A DNA stretch of 64,000 nucleotides from Megascapheus bottae (lineage: Eukaryota; Chordata; Mammalia; Rodentia; Geomyidae), in the NCBI GenBank assembly GCA_024803745.1, contig JANJXV010000025.1, positions 19,158,610-19,222,609 on the forward strand. Direction: 5' to 3'. Shown one piece after another: positions 21,834 to 36,517 of the stretch; positions within the stretch are counted from its first letter, which is position 1; the number at the start of each line of letters is the position of its first letter. A program made the position numbers and the translations under genes. The notes beneath the pieces are model-generated. The model was not told the origin of the DNA and searched no databases. It was given only the letters and a program-made list of their open reading frames with translations.

Positions 21834-22860
21834 TGCCCGCGTTGGCCTGTAATGACAATTGATTTAACAAAAATCATCTGTAGGGAGTTGAACATCCGAG
21901 TTGTCATTCCTCCAGTCCGTCACTGTCACCGCTTTTAAGAGTCTCTTTGTCTTCTGCAGAGTTTTTGGTGTTTTGCGTTGCCAAGAACGCAGAAGGTTAT
22001 CTTAAGACCTACTAGACTTTCCTCAGCTATTGGGCCTAAAATGCATTTAAGGGTCCTGCCTCTTTAACATGTACATGTTTTCCTACTGATGCTTTTGAAT
22101 ATTAACTCTTCCAGGGTGTTTATTTTCTTCCGGCTTAGTTGAAAGAAGAGGCATTTTTTTTAGGCCAGAGGAAAATATAAAATCCCAAGACACTTTGGCC
22201 CTATTAAAAGCTGATAGGAGGATTAAGATTTCAATATTTCCAAATCCAGACATGGAGGCTGTGCCGACTTGTTTTATTTTTTTTGAACCACTGCTGCTCA
22301 CTAGAATTACATAATCTGATAGCTCATTAAATTTAAGTATGACTCGTGTATTTCTATGATAACTCACATGTAACACATGGGAGTTTTGAGCATTGCTCCC
22401 CTAGGATTTTCCTGGACTCAGTCTAGTAGAAGGAAGATGATTTAGTGACATAGAAAGACATTTTAAAATACTTCCTACATTTTTGCTTTTTAGTATGCCC
22501 CATCAGTTTTGAGATTGGTATCAAGTTGAATAGTGAGATGGACAATTTAGAAAATTCAAACTCAGAAGTAATCGGAAAGACCCAAGAAGAATAAGTTTCT
22601 TTTTAGCATTTTTTAGAATCAGAAGATATTACTTTCCCAAGCATAGACTCAGAGGTTAGGAAAAGTATCATGGCAAAGCTCAGTGCCTTTTACATAAAGC
22701 CTCCATTCTAAGGTTGAGGTTTAAATTAGACTATATGAGTGCTTGCTTGCCACTGGCACACCTTTCTGGACAGAAATAAAATTTACCTTGCTGATAAAGA
22801 TAAAAAAAAAGAAAAATAGACCATATGAGCTCAGTGCCTTTTACAAAAAGGCACAGTTAA
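21834..22860 (+). other. Intron DNA, mostly single copy
   Basis: No exon seen. An 18-bp direct repeat 'agctcagtgccttttaca' occurs at 22677-22694 and 22828-22845. Confidence 0.4.
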
Positions 22861-23051
22861 GGCCAGGAGTTTGGCCTAGTGGTAGAGTGCTTGCCTAGCA
22901 TGCATGAAGACCCAGGTTCTATTCCTCGGTACCACATACATAGAAAAAAGCCAGAAATGGTGCTGAGGCTCAAGTGGTAGAGCTCTAGCTTTGAGAAAAT
23001 CCAAGGACAGTGCTCAGGCCCTGAGCTCAAGCCCAGGACTGGCAAAAAAAA
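22861..23051 (+). repeat. IDL SINE with target-site duplication
   Basis: Complete young copy. The target sequence 'aaaaaggcacagttaa' occurs at 22845-22860 and again after the poly(A) tail at 23052-23067. Confidence 0.95.
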
Positions 23052-23067
23052 AAAAAAGGCACAGTTA

Positions 23068-25928
<2,861 letters not shown>

Positions 25929-26030
25929 AAGTGTGCATTGGAGAATATAACTATCAGTGGATTTTCTCTTGTGTGTATTTGCAATATTTATTTTTGATCC
26001 TGGAAAATAAAACTTTTACAAACACCCCTT
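25929..26030 (+). other. C15orf61: C15orf61 3' UTR (short form)
   Basis: About 100 bases to the expected cleavage region downstream of the poly(A) signal. Longer forms are possible. Confidence 0.6.
26006..26011 (+). promoter_or_regulatory. C15orf61: Poly(A) signal AATAAA
   Basis: AATAAA 78 bases after the stop, followed by a T8 run and 'ctgtggtggctg', a suitable downstream element. Confidence 0.75.
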
Positions 26031-28221
26031 TTTTTTCCCCCTGTGGTGGCTGATTGTTTAAGATGAATCATTGCCCTCAAGAGGAGAAGGTTTTCACAAG
26101 TTCTTATGTATTGCATACTCTGTTTTCAGCTAACGGGTTACAAGCATAAGCTGCATACTAGTTTCCCTAGAATTAGGTTAGTCAACAGATAAAAAATGAT
26201 TATGGTACATGTAGATCCTACAGCCATGTATTAACAATTTAAATGGGTTCTGAAAAAAGGATATATAGATGACTCGCAGAGGACATCTTGTATGTAAAAA
26301 TGACATTAGACAAAAGTTCAAGATCTGAAGGTAAATAATGCAGATATTTGTAGGCAAATCGAAAATGGATGGAAATTGCATTGCAATCTGAAATCTAAAG
26401 CATTTGGCTGTCAGGATTTTTGCGTGACATTGCTTTGAAAGTTCCTGTGCCATTTATCTGGAAGAAGGGTTTGGGTAAAATGCTGAAACTTCATTGCTTA
26501 AAGAATTGAATAGCAGAGTGTTTTCGGTGTAATACTAACTCTGGTTAGTGTAAGTGCCGCAAGGTGAATAAAATTAAGACTTATTAAAAGTTAAAATAGC
26601 ATGCCAATAAAGCTTTGAGAAAATTGAGATCTACAAAGACCCAGAAAAAAATATTTGGTAACTGCTTATAAAAGCAGTTAACTGTCCACAGACATAGTAG
26701 CACTGGGGCGTTGGCTAAAACTGTAAAGACCTGATAGCACTTTTACATTAGGATTTTATTAAGTTAATTGCATTTTTTGAAAGCAAAGTCATTAAAAAAA
26801 TTTATCCTTAGGGATAGTCACAAAATACCCAGATGAATGGTAAATTTCAGAAATTGGGAGGCATTTAGGGAGAATTAAGCAGAACTATTTAATTTCTAAA
26901 CCAATGGGTGTTTAAGATTTATGATCTGGCCCATAATTACAAGCATACAATATAGATCATTTTATGTTAAGGTGTTGCTGATTCTCTGCAATATTAACCT
27001 CTTTTGTTTTTTGTGGGAAGTTGCTCATGAAATAAGGTAGTCAACATTTGGATGCATCCTCCTGGCAAATGAGTAGAGTAAGAGCAGAAGTGATTGCAGG
27101 GAAAACACTGAGACCAGCAAGGACTTCACACTGTCCTCTCACAGGCCGTCACTTTAATAAGTGGGCTGGTGAGAGTGTGTAGTGTTCACTTGTCTAAGAG
27201 CAATTCTAAATAACACTTTAATCAAAGAAGTACTTATGCCAATATATTTAGTCCAGAAGAATATACTTGACGTACCAGTTAAATGAATGGTTTACACAAA
27301 GGAGATAGTGTTCCATTAAGCTTCATTAATAATAAAACTGACTATTAGCATTTTGCAAGGAAAGCTAAAACTGATTTCCTTTGGAATGGGCAAAGTTAAA
27401 TAACTATAGCTCATAAGTTTTAAGTCAAATACTGCTCATTCATTGCTGCCAATCTTGTCAATACATGTTGTAAAGGTTTGGTCCCAACACAAGACTGATA
27501 AAACTGCTTTTAATTACCAGATTATAAATACAGCTTTTCAGTAGAGTTGTACCTCTTTTCACATCAGTCTGTTTGATTTCTGATCATTTGTACTGCTGAC
27601 TCTGCTTACCTGTTTTTCAATAGCTCCAGTTAGTGTGACTTCTTGTCCATATGATGATACGTATGTCTCCTTGGAGAACATCTTTCACAAACTACTCTAT
27701 TGATCTGTGTAATTCTCTGCTGCTTGCAGCATTAAATAGAGCCTTGATTTCTTGTCTTATGTGCTTACCATGTAACAATTAAGCAAATGTAATATTTTCT
27801 TGTATTACATGGAAATCAATAGACCTCTTGCTCTTCTGCAGTTGATCACAGAGAAGGATGAACAACTTGACAGTAGCTAAGGCATGGCTCAAAAATAAAA
27901 TACCATTCATTGGGTTCATTAGGTCTTGTAGTGAACTTTGTGTGAGGAACATTGCTTTAGATTTCATCTTAGCATTTCAGCCTGACAGTGTACCAATGCA
28001 GGATGCCAAGAGATGCAAGTCTGTGGTTAGCACCTGAGCTGTCTTTTTGACCTAGACAGAATCTCTCCTTTGCGTCTATCTTCTTCTGCTCCCCAATCTG
28101 AGAAGAACAAAAGACCTTAAGCACACATTGCTCTGATTTCAATAAACCTTTATTTTTGTAATCCACATATTTCTGTTCCTTTTATATTTACCAAAGACAC
28201 CATTAATAAACAGTAAGGTAA
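26031..28221. other. SINE-free intergenic DNA
   Basis: 2.2 kb downstream of C15orf61 with no recognisable repeat or gene. AT-rich, continuous with the SINE-poor intron. Confidence 0.4.
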
Positions 28222-28541
28222 GCCAGGAGCTGGTGGCTCACGCCTGAAATCCCAGCTACTCAGGAGGCTGAGATGTGAGAATCACAGTTCAAAACCAACC
28301 TGGGCAGAAACCTCGAGGCAAAACTTAAAAATGAAGATGTGAGCTCATACCTATAATCCCTAGCTTCTCAAGAGACTGAGATCTGAGGATTGTGGTTCAA
28401 AGCTATCCCTTGCAGGAACATCCAGCAGAAAACAGGAGCTGTGGTTCCAATTGGCTGAGCTCTAGCCTCGAGCACAAAAACTCAGGTATTTTACCCAGGC
28501 CCTGAGTTCAAGCTCTATAACCAACAAAAAACAAAAACAAA
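28222..28541 (+). repeat. B1-dID SINE with duplicated B1 half
   Basis: The first B1 half (28222-28325) is followed by a second (28338-28425, 'gagctcatacctataatccc'), then one right half ending 'caagctctataaccaac'. A three-part element. Confidence 0.8.
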
Positions 28542-29885
28542 AGATGTGCTATTTAGTACAAAATCTTGCATATCTTATTATTTCTGTACAATTAGTTGAT
28601 ATTGGAAGACATCTGGACAAAGTTCTGTGCTCCCTATGAAGACAGTAACTCAATGGAAATTATAAAAGAGGTTGCTTATATAAAATCCCCAGTTCCTCAG
28701 TGTTAGGTCCTAACATACCAAATTGAACTAATAGTTTGCATATTTTTATCACATATATTTGTTAGAAATTTAATGTTTGGCTATTTGTTGATTTCAATAA
28801 AACCAAAATGTTTTTAATTATTAAAAGCCATACATTCGTTTAATTTCATGTCATTAATACTTACGTTCACTCCAAACTATAAGCACAGAGCATCTACAGT
28901 TCTTCATGAAATATCATTTACATCTTCAAAGAATGAGTGCTGTCTAAATGAGCAGGATGAGACAAAGGACCAGAATCTTCATTTCACTTTACCTAAAAGG
29001 TAATGCAGATAATAGGAACTTTATCCCTCATCCAGTAGATCAAGTATCACCTTTTTCTCAGCACTTACCACTGAGACAGTAATGATGTTTGAGACCATCT
29101 TAACCTACATGAGTACTTCACATTACATCTCACCTAGGTCAACAGTCTAGGGTATCAGTTAAAGCGTGTTACTGTAAATTAATGGAAAATGTAACTGCAC
29201 TTTGCTGAAAGATCAATGTCCAATAAAGGCTGCACAATCAAATCTTGTGGCAATGATTGAGGTCTTTAATTGCCTTTCAAAGATAAGGTGGTAATCAACA
29301 GAGCTTTAACTGATCCTTTTTACTAGTTCAATTACATGCTAATGACTAGTGCCAAGTCAGAATCTTTAACTACTTATACTTCTTAAATCTTACATTAGTA
29401 ATGAAAAATTACTTGCGCTGCAAAATCGATAGGGCACAAATCTTCGTTAATATGTTTCTTCACTTTCATATGACTTTAAGGGCTTGGCAAATGTCTCTCA
29501 GAAGCTTTCCCAAGGAGAAAGAATACTCCGCACATGTTCCACAGGTTATTTTTCTAAAAATAAGGAAGAGGATAGATGCTGAACTATTCTTCTGATAAAA
29601 AATGTGAGTAAAATACTTGCCACTAAGACATATGTAGCCATCTAGCTTCTACTCAGAAGTCTGTTGTGCTAATTGCAAGTGCTGATACAATTGGGATAAA
29701 AATCAATCTAGCTTGTCTTTAGTACATCTATTTACAAATGTTTCATTAGCTTCTTTGTAAAGATCTTGTTGTTTCACTTAGAACCAATAAAGTTCTCATA
29801 TTTTTTTAAAATAAAGTGAAATGACATAAATATATTGAACTTGGTCAGTTTTTTTTAAAATTCTGTACTTGAAAGAGTATGACCA
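28542..29885. other. Intergenic, SINE-free, no gene seen
   Basis: 1.3 kb AT-rich. The segment 29200-29350 contains 'gctttcaaagat'-like and 'taattgcc' words often found in conserved enhancers, but no test was possible. Confidence 0.35.
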
Positions 29886-30112
29886 GCTAGGCACTGCTGG
29901 CTCACACCTGTAATCCTAGCTACTCAGAGCCTGAGATCTGAGGATCGCAGTTCAAAGTCAGCCAGGGCACTGAAAAGTCCCTGAGACTCTTATCTCCAAT
30001 TAATCACCAGAAAATTGGAAGTGGCACTGTGGCTCAAAGTAGTAGAGTACTAGCCTTGAGCTGAAAAGCTCAGGGACAGTGGACAGGCCCAGAATTCAAG
30101 CCCTACAACCAA
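29886..30112 (+). repeat. B1-dID SINE
   Basis: Complete copy, 'gctaggcactgctggctcac' to 'ttcaagccctacaacc'. Confidence 0.88.
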
Positions 30113-30124
30113 CTAAAAATAAGA

Positions 30125-31010
30125 ATATGACCAAGAAAATAAAAATACAAACCTAGATAATAGACAAAATGCTTGCAAATCAAACATCTGATAAGGGACT
30201 TATTTCTACCACATCGAAAGAATTCTAAAAATTCAACATTCTGACTGAAAAATAGATTAGAAAAGACATCTGTTTCTTCAACAAGATGCACATGTAGATA
30301 ATAACACACATAAAAAGCTGTTCAATATTAACCACTAAGGAAATATAAATAAAACAATGAGATTCTGCTTTACCATCTACTAGGACATCTATACTAAAAA
30401 GAAAGGATAGAGATGTGGAAAAAATGAAGATGTCATATACTGGCTATAGGGATGTAGCTACTTTGAGAAATCTTAAGATCTCAACAAACTATTAAATAAG
30501 GAATTATATGAGCCAGCAACTCTGCTTCAAAGTATATGCCCTTAGGAATTTAAAACATGTCCAAAAAGAAACTGGGGCACCTGATGTTTATATCGGTATT
30601 ATTTATGATAGCAAAAAATAAGTAGAAGCAGTCAAGTTCCACTGGTTCACACCTATAATCCTAGCTATTCAGGAGGCTGAGAGCACCAGTGAAGACAGGG
30701 AGGTTCCTGAGTCCAAGTCTTGGTTACCCAATGGAATATGATTCAGCCAAAATAAGGGATAAAGTACAAGGGATACCAGATATATGTCCTGAATAGGCAA
30801 AATAAAGACAAAAACTAGACCAGAGGAAGCCTAGAGCTGGAAATGTTGGAAGGAAATGGGAAATGACTGCAAATGGACTGGATAGGATTTTTTTTTTTAG
30901 GGGTGATGAATCTGTCCTAAAATTGTGTTATGGGCTGTAAAAATCTGTGAGTGTGTTCAAACATTGAACCACACACTGTTGCTGGAAGAACTGTGCCAAC
31001 ATTGAAACAC
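30125..31010 (+). mobile_element. L1 3' fragment (old)
   Basis: Sense-strand ORF2-end and 3' UTR motifs: 'aatcaaacatctgataagg' near 30178, 'agaaaagacatctgtttctt' near 30258, 'gttacccaatggaatatgat' near 30722. Multiple stops. A short B1-like piece interrupts it at about 30636-30720. Confidence 0.7.
30636..30720 (+). repeat. B1-type fragment in the L1
   Basis: 'ggttcacacctataatccta', 'ctattcaggaggctgag' then 'gttcctgagtccaagtct', so both ends of a SINE with the middle deleted. Confidence 0.6.
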
Positions 31011-31021
31011 ATTTTTCTTTT

Positions 31022-31171
31022 TTGTGCTGGTACTGGGGCTTGAATTTAGGTCTCAGGCTCTCACGTGGCTTTTTTTTTTTTTTAAATCAAGGCTGGTGCT
31101 CTACTACTTAAGCCACACCTCATCTTCCAGCTCTTTGGTGGTTAATTGGAGACAAGCGACTGGTGGACTTG
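31022..31171 (-). repeat. B1-dID SINE, part 1 of a split copy
   Basis: Right half and linker; broken after 'ggtggacttg'. The rest is at 31404-31505. Confidence 0.82.
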
Positions 31172-31403
31172 CCAGACGAGGTGGCTCACACCTGTAATCC
31201 TGGCTACTCAGGAGGCTGAGATCTGAGGATCAAGGTTCAAAGCCAGCCTGGGCACAAAAGGACCTGAGACTCTTATCTCCAATGAACCTCTAGAAAATGG
31301 GAAGTGGGGCTTGGCTCAAGGATAGGGTGGTAGCCTTGAATTGAAGAGCTCAGGGACAGTGCCCAGGCCAAATTCAAGCCCCACCAAAAAAAAAAAAAAA
31401 AAA
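31172..31403 (+). repeat. B1-dID SINE nested in another copy, young subfamily
   Basis: Complete element in opposite orientation, with a poly(A) tail at 31384-31403. Carries the variant right half 'gaagtggggcttggctcaag' plus 'gatagggtggtagcc'. Confidence 0.9.
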
Positions 31404-31505
31404 AGTCCTGTGAACTTTTCTACCCATGCTGGGTTTGAACTTCCATCCTTAGATCTCAGCCTCTGAGCAGATAGGATTACAAGTGTGAGTCACCCATGCC
31501 AAGCA
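31404..31505 (-). repeat. B1-dID SINE, part 2 of the split copy
   Basis: Continues with 'gtcctgtgaacttttctacc', partly repeating the pre-insertion 'tggtggactt', as a target-site duplication would. Confidence 0.8.
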
Positions 31506-31818
31506 AAATACACTTTTAATGGAAGAAATATATGGCTTGTGACATATATATCACAAGTATGTTAAAAATTCTTAAAGAGGGTAGAGAAATGTGTAATTAG
31601 TGTTTGAAAGGTTCAGAGTTTTTGTTTTTGTTTTTTTTTTGCAAGATGACAAAGCTCTGGAGATAAATGGGATTGATGGTTGCATAATGTCAATGTCACG
31701 TAAAGCTGGTTAAGGGGTATTTTACCAGAATTGAAATAATTAAAAAAAAAACAGTAAAGGAATCAACTATGGTAAAATGTACCTAATTTCTTGATTCCTA
31801 TAAGAAACAACTGAATTT

Positions 31819-31900
31819 AGGGTTAAGGTTTGATTAGTGGTAAAGCACTTGGCCTAATGTATACACAAAGTCCCTGGTTTTATTCCAGCCAACAAAAATT
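31819..31900 (+). repeat. tRNA-like ID monomer, old
   Basis: 'gtttgattagtggtaaagca' and 'tccctggttttattcc' resemble box A and box B of an ID-type monomer; the rest is diverged. Confidence 0.5.
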
Positions 31901-31908
31901 TAAATGTA

Positions 31909-32101
31909 TGCCTGGGAGTTTGGCCAAGTGGTAGAGTGCTTGCCTAGCTTGCACAAAGACCCAGGTTTGATTCCTGGTACCACCTACATAGAAAAAAAGC
32001 TGGAAATAGTGGTGTGGCTCAAGTGGTAGAGCTCTAGCCTTGAGAAAGTCCAAGAACAGTGCTCAAGCTCTAAGTTCAAAGCCCAGAACTGGCAAAAAAA
32101 A
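31909..32101 (+). repeat. IDL SINE, young subfamily
   Basis: 'tgggagtttggccaagtggt' start, tail of A8. A one-base loss in box B ('gattcctggtacc'). Confidence 0.91.
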
Positions 32102-32180
32102 ATTAAATGCATGCATGTGTGTGTGAAAACATATATACTGCATTTAGAAAAAATCATACAAATTATAAATAGTTAAAACC

Positions 32181-32371
32181 TAGGGCCAGTGGCTGTAATC
32201 CTAGTTACTTAGGCGCTGAGATCTGCAGATCATAGTTCAAAGCCAGTTCTGGCAGAAAGTCCTTAAGAGTCTTTAACCAACCAAAAAGCCAGAAGTGGAG
32301 TGGTGGCTCAAGTGGCAGAGTGCCAGCTTTGAGTACAAAAGCTTACAGGACAGTGCTCAGAACCTGAGTCC
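32181..32371 (+). repeat. B1-dID SINE
   Basis: 'ggccagtggctgtaatccta' start with a short 5' deletion; ends 'gctcagaacctgagtcc'. Confidence 0.84.
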
Positions 32372-32483
32372 TAAAATTGTAGTATTGTTAGGATTAAGTG
32401 AGCTACTATGTGCAAATGTACAAAGTCCTTAGACATAGATCTTGGCACAAGAGTTAAACTACTTATAGTATACTTCAAGACTT

Positions 32484-32486
32484 TGT

Positions 32487-32577
<91 letters not shown>
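32484..32577 (+). repeat. (TG)n(GA)n compound microsatellite
   Basis: Fourteen TG units join about thirty-three GA units; 30 bases later a reverse SINE begins. Confidence 0.95.
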
Positions 32578-32580
<3 letters not shown>

Positions 32581-32606
32581 AGAATTCTGACATTTGAATT
32601 GAAGGG

Positions 32607-32786
32607 AGGATCTGGGCATTGTCTCTTAGCTATTTTGCTCAAGGCTGGCACAGCTTCACTTGTGACTTTTCCCAGGTTAATTGTACATAAGAGTTCCAGG
32701 GACTTTCCTGCCCAGACTGCCTTCGAACCACAATCTTCAGATCTGAGTAACTAGGATTACAGGGCGGGGAGCCCCTGTGCCCAGCT
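32607..32786 (-). repeat. B1-dID SINE shared by inverted-repeat arm 1
   Basis: Reverse copy with an internal gap ('ggctggcacagcttcac'). The same gapped copy recurs inverted at 37515-37658, so it predates the duplication. Confidence 0.85.
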
Positions 32787-32998
32787 ACATGAAGACATTT
32801 AAAGCTTAGGAGAGTTGATTTTTCCCCCTCACCTATTCAATCAGTATTGGCAGTTCATAGATTATGAACGTGATCAAATTTCAGAGTAAAAGGGAGTTTA
32901 GAATCGAGCTATGCAATCTGCGCTGCTAGGTGAGATTGTTCCTCATCTTCATGCGGACTGCCTCTGTCTCTGAACTTAGCTGCCTCATGAAATGTGAC
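32643..32998 (+). repeat. Inverted duplication, arm 1
   Basis: 356 bp whose reverse complement appears at 37246-37658 with about five substitutions. It covers most of a SINE and about 210 bp of otherwise single-copy DNA. It lacks a 63-bp segment present in arm 2, replaced here by six bases at 32850-32855. Confidence 0.92.
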
Positions 32999-34219
32999 AC
33001 ATAAGATAGTTTAAACATGTTAATTTAAAATTAATTCATATATTGCAGCCTTTGAATTTTTAAATTTTTAGCCATGAAACCCTAGTTTTAATTAAGTAGG
33101 TGAAAACTCCCTTGGGATCATTTTTAGTAGCATTAAGGAGAGGCTGTATTTGGTTTGAGATTATTTAAGATGACATCTAAGTAAAACATGTGACGTATTA
33201 GTAAATGAAAATATCCTTTCCTAGCTCCAAATTGCTGGGTAAAGGATATCAGTTACTCATAGAATGAGGTTTTATATAGTATCACTTATGGCTATTTTAG
33301 TTGCACTTATATCATTTTAAATACAGTTTATGAACACTGTACTATTCTATTCTATTACTAATCTATCTTCAGGAATATTTATAGTATCAATTTAAAAGCT
33401 GTAAAACTTCATGGAAAGTGGAACTTAGACATAAGGATTTTGAACAAACCAAAGTTTTCTGTTTTTAAAAGTGAATCCACAAGCCAGGCACTGAGAAAAT
33501 AATAATAATCATACTCCTTTAAAAAGGTTGGAAGTTTTCAGTATTTTTTAGTTAACCTAAATACATAAATCTATTTGAATTCATCTTATGAAAAGAGATA
33601 TGCCATTAGATATATGATCATTATATACTTCAGTGATTCATGGGCCTTGTTACATACATGCTTTGTAATGTATGAATTATTTAGTAAGAAAAATCACAAT
33701 AATTTTGTTGTTACTCAAAAATTTATGGGTTGGCAGAAACAATTATGCAGTCCTTGAAGCTGGCAGGTTAAAGTGACATCACTAACACATGAGTAGTTAC
33801 GAGATTTTTAGTAGTTACTTGACATAACCTTTACTAGTTCTGGTAGAATATATCAGTAATTTTATAACAATCTGTAAACATAATGTTGAACTTTTTGACT
33901 ATGAAGTGATATATTTTACTTTAAAATCATATTAGTACATAATTTAAAATTTGAAAAAGTTGTCTATCAAAACCCTAAATGAATAAAACTATATACAGTA
34001 AAAATGAACACTTTAGCAAACAAATATAAATGTAAAACTGCATTTAATAAAAGCAAATATTTAAAAATGTTTAAGAATTGGATGTAAATATAATTGTAGA
34101 TCATCTTGATTTCTTTTTAATGCATTATAGTTCTGACTGTGAGATGAACAAAATTTTACCTTTTATGCTTTCAAATTTACAAATTTAAAATGTGGAAGAA
34201 CCAAGGACTTGAAAGTTTA
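32999..34219. other. Intergenic, no gene seen
   Basis: AT-rich DNA between the inverted arms, largely SINE-free. Confidence 0.4.
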
Positions 34220-34426
34220 AGCTGGATGCCGTTGGCTCACACCTGTAATCCTACTCAGAGGCTAAAATCTGGACATTTATAGATCAAGGCCAGCCCAGGA
34301 AAGAAAATGGGTAACTCTGATCTCCAATTAACCTACAAAAATCCAGAAGTAGAGATGTGTTCTAATGAAAAATCTAAGAGAAAGTTCCCAGGCCTTGAAC
34401 TCAAGCCAAGCACCAAAAAAAAAAAA
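34220..34426 (+). repeat. B1-dID SINE, diverged
   Basis: 'gccgttggctcacacctgta' start; poly(A) at about 34416. The right half is poorly preserved. Confidence 0.78.
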
Positions 34427-34458
34427 GAACTAGTAATAATAATATTAATACACCCCAC

Positions 34459-34516
34459 TCTCTGTGAAAGCTGTTGCCTAACATATATGAAGTTCTAAGT
34501 TTACTTCCCAGCACCA
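34459..34516 (+). repeat. ID-like fragment
   Basis: 'gctgttgcctaacatatatg' and 'gtttacttcccagcacc' suggest the box A to B part of an old monomer. Confidence 0.45.
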
Positions 34517-35052
34517 TTCACATAAATGGTGTCACTTGACTTTAGATTACATTTAACAATCAACAATTATTTCTACATCCAACAAATACTTTAACGAGAA
34601 TAATGTTGAAACATATTTTAGGAAATTCAACCCCCAATAAAATCTAACAGTCTGAATCTCTACACATGGCCCCTTCAATTTAGAGTGAAAAAGAGTACTC
34701 CTATGGACTGCTGGGTACTGCTTTCTTCAGACACAGATCTCGTCATACAAGGAATGCTCAATATGATGCAAAATTAAAAGAAAAAATTGTCTTTAATAGC
34801 TTTAATAAGAGGACACTTTAATTAGATATCCTACTGACTTTTTACAATAGTAGCAATCATTTCAGATGTAATGTATTAACATATACTCTGAAAATAAGAT
34901 TGGATTTTCTTTTTTCTTTTGGCAGTCCTAGTTTTCGACCTTAAAGCTTTGTACTTGCTAGTTTCAGTCACATCTTGGCCCTTACTGCTCTGGGTTTTGT
35001 TTTGTTTTGTTTTTTTGGGTTTTTGTTGTGGTTGTTTTTGTTGTCTTGGGTT
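34517..35052. other. Intergenic, no gene seen
   Basis: AT-rich. Low-complexity 'ttttgtttt' stretch from about 34990 to 35045 leads into the next SINE. Confidence 0.4.
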
Positions 35053-35272
35053 GGTTGTGGGGCTTGAACTCAGGACCTGGGCACTGTCCCTGAGCCCTTT
35101 TTGCTCAGTAATGGCACTCTAGCACTTTGAGCTACAATGCCACTTCTGATTTTCTGGTGGGTCATGGAGGTAAGAGTCTCACAGACTTCCCTGCTTGAGC
35201 TGGCTTTGAACCAGGATCCTCAAAACCAGGATCCCCAAATCTCAGGCTCTTAAGTAACTAGAATTACAAGCT
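35053..35272 (-). repeat. B1-dID SINE
   Basis: Reverse copy with an imperfect internal duplication 'aaccaggatcctcaa / aaccaggatccccaa' at 35211-35240. Confidence 0.84.
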
Positions 35273-35302
35273 CTGTTCTCTTGTTTGTTGTTGTTCTTTT
35301 TA

Positions 35303-35400
35303 TGACATTTTTTTTTCTATGTATGTGGTACGGAGGAATCGAACCTGGGTCTTCATGCATGCTAGGCAAGCACTCTACCACTAGGCCAAACTCCCGGCCA
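35303..35400 (-). repeat. IDL left monomer only, with 17-bp target-site duplication
   Basis: Contains only the first tRNA-like monomer and a T-run (A tail on the other strand). 'tgttgttgttcttttta' flanks it at 35286-35302 and 35401-35417. Confidence 0.92.
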
Positions 35401-35417
35401 TGTTGTTGTTCTTTTTA

Positions 35418-35849
35418 AAAAATGTTTTGTTTAGTGGATTTTTTGGTTGTTCTGCTCTTGTTCTTTTACATAGTGTCTTGCTTTTTACCCAGACTGGTCT
35501 GAACTACAGTCCTTCTGTTTCCCTTCTTGCTGTATCTGGGATTACAAGTTTCTATGATTCTGTCCAGCCTTTTTCTGTTTGAAGGAGGCCTCAGCAACTT
35601 TTTTGCTCATACTGGGCTGGAACTATATCTCAGCCTCCTCATCTTAGCCTCCAAATGTTTTGGAATGAGAAGGTGAGATGAAGTCTTCTGACCTTTTTGC
35701 TTCTGTGTTGTGACCATTCAGATCTCTGCCACTCAAATAAATAGGAGTACAACCGTGAGCCACTGAACTCACCTTGACTAGAATTTTGTTGTCATTTCTT
35801 CAAAAGTTGCCATCTATTTATCATATGACAGAAGTTGCTATGTTGAAAT
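35418..35849. other. Intergenic, possibly old B1-related debris
   Basis: 'gggattacaagtttctatga' (about 35538) and 'ggagtacaaccgtgagccac' (about 35743) hint at old reverse SINE halves, too degraded for boundaries. Confidence 0.35.
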
Positions 35850-36056
35850 TAAACCAGGTACAGTGGCTCACACCTATAATCCCAGCTACTGGGAGGCATT
35901 GAAGGATCAGTTCTCCAAGGCTTGTCCTGGGGCAGAAACAAGACATTATCTGAAATGTAACAAGCACAAAAAAGATCTAGGAGTATGTGACTCAAGTAAT
36001 AGAATAGCTAGCAAGTGTGGGGCCTTGAGTTCAAAATCCAGAACCACAAATAAAAA
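35850..36056 (+). repeat. Older Castorimorpha-type B1-dID SINE
   Basis: 'gtacagtggctcacacctat' with a right half 'atagctagcaagtgtggggc' then 'cttgagttcaaaatccag'. This is a different consensus from the main B1-dID family. Confidence 0.65.
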
Positions 36057-36108
36057 AGGTAAATGAAGTGAACTGTCAAGCAGAAGTACTAGGATGGATT
36101 GGATTTTT

Positions 36109-36307
36109 GTGTTTTTTTTTTGCCAGTCCTGGGCTTGAGCTCAGGGCCTGAGCACTGTCCTTGGACTTTCTCAAGGCTAGAGCTCTACCACTTGAGCCTC
36201 AGCACCACTTCTGGCTTTTATCTATGTATGTGGTACCAAGGAATCAAACCCGGGTCTTCGTGCATGCTAGGCAAGCACTTTAACCACTAGGCCAAACTCC
36301 CGGCCCA
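36109..36307 (-). repeat. IDL SINE, young subfamily (first of two in tandem)
   Basis: Complete reverse copy. 'ggattggattttt' flanks it at 36096-36108 and 36308-36320. Confidence 0.94.
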
Positions 36308-36317
36308 GGATTGGATT

Positions 36318-36517
36318 TTTTTTTTTTTTTTGCCAGTCATGGGTCTTGAACTCTGGGTCTGAGCACTGTCCTTGGACTTTTCTAAAGGCTAGAGCTCTAC
36401 CACTTGAGCCACAGCACCACTTCCAGCTTTTTTCTATGTATGTGGTACTGAGGAATCGAACCCGGGCCTTTGTGCATGCTAGGCAAGCACTCTACCACTA
36501 GGACAAACTCCTGGCCC
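36318..36517 (-). repeat. IDL SINE (second of two in tandem)
   Basis: Reverse copy inserted at the same target; 'tggatttt' recurs at 36518-36525. Confidence 0.93.
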
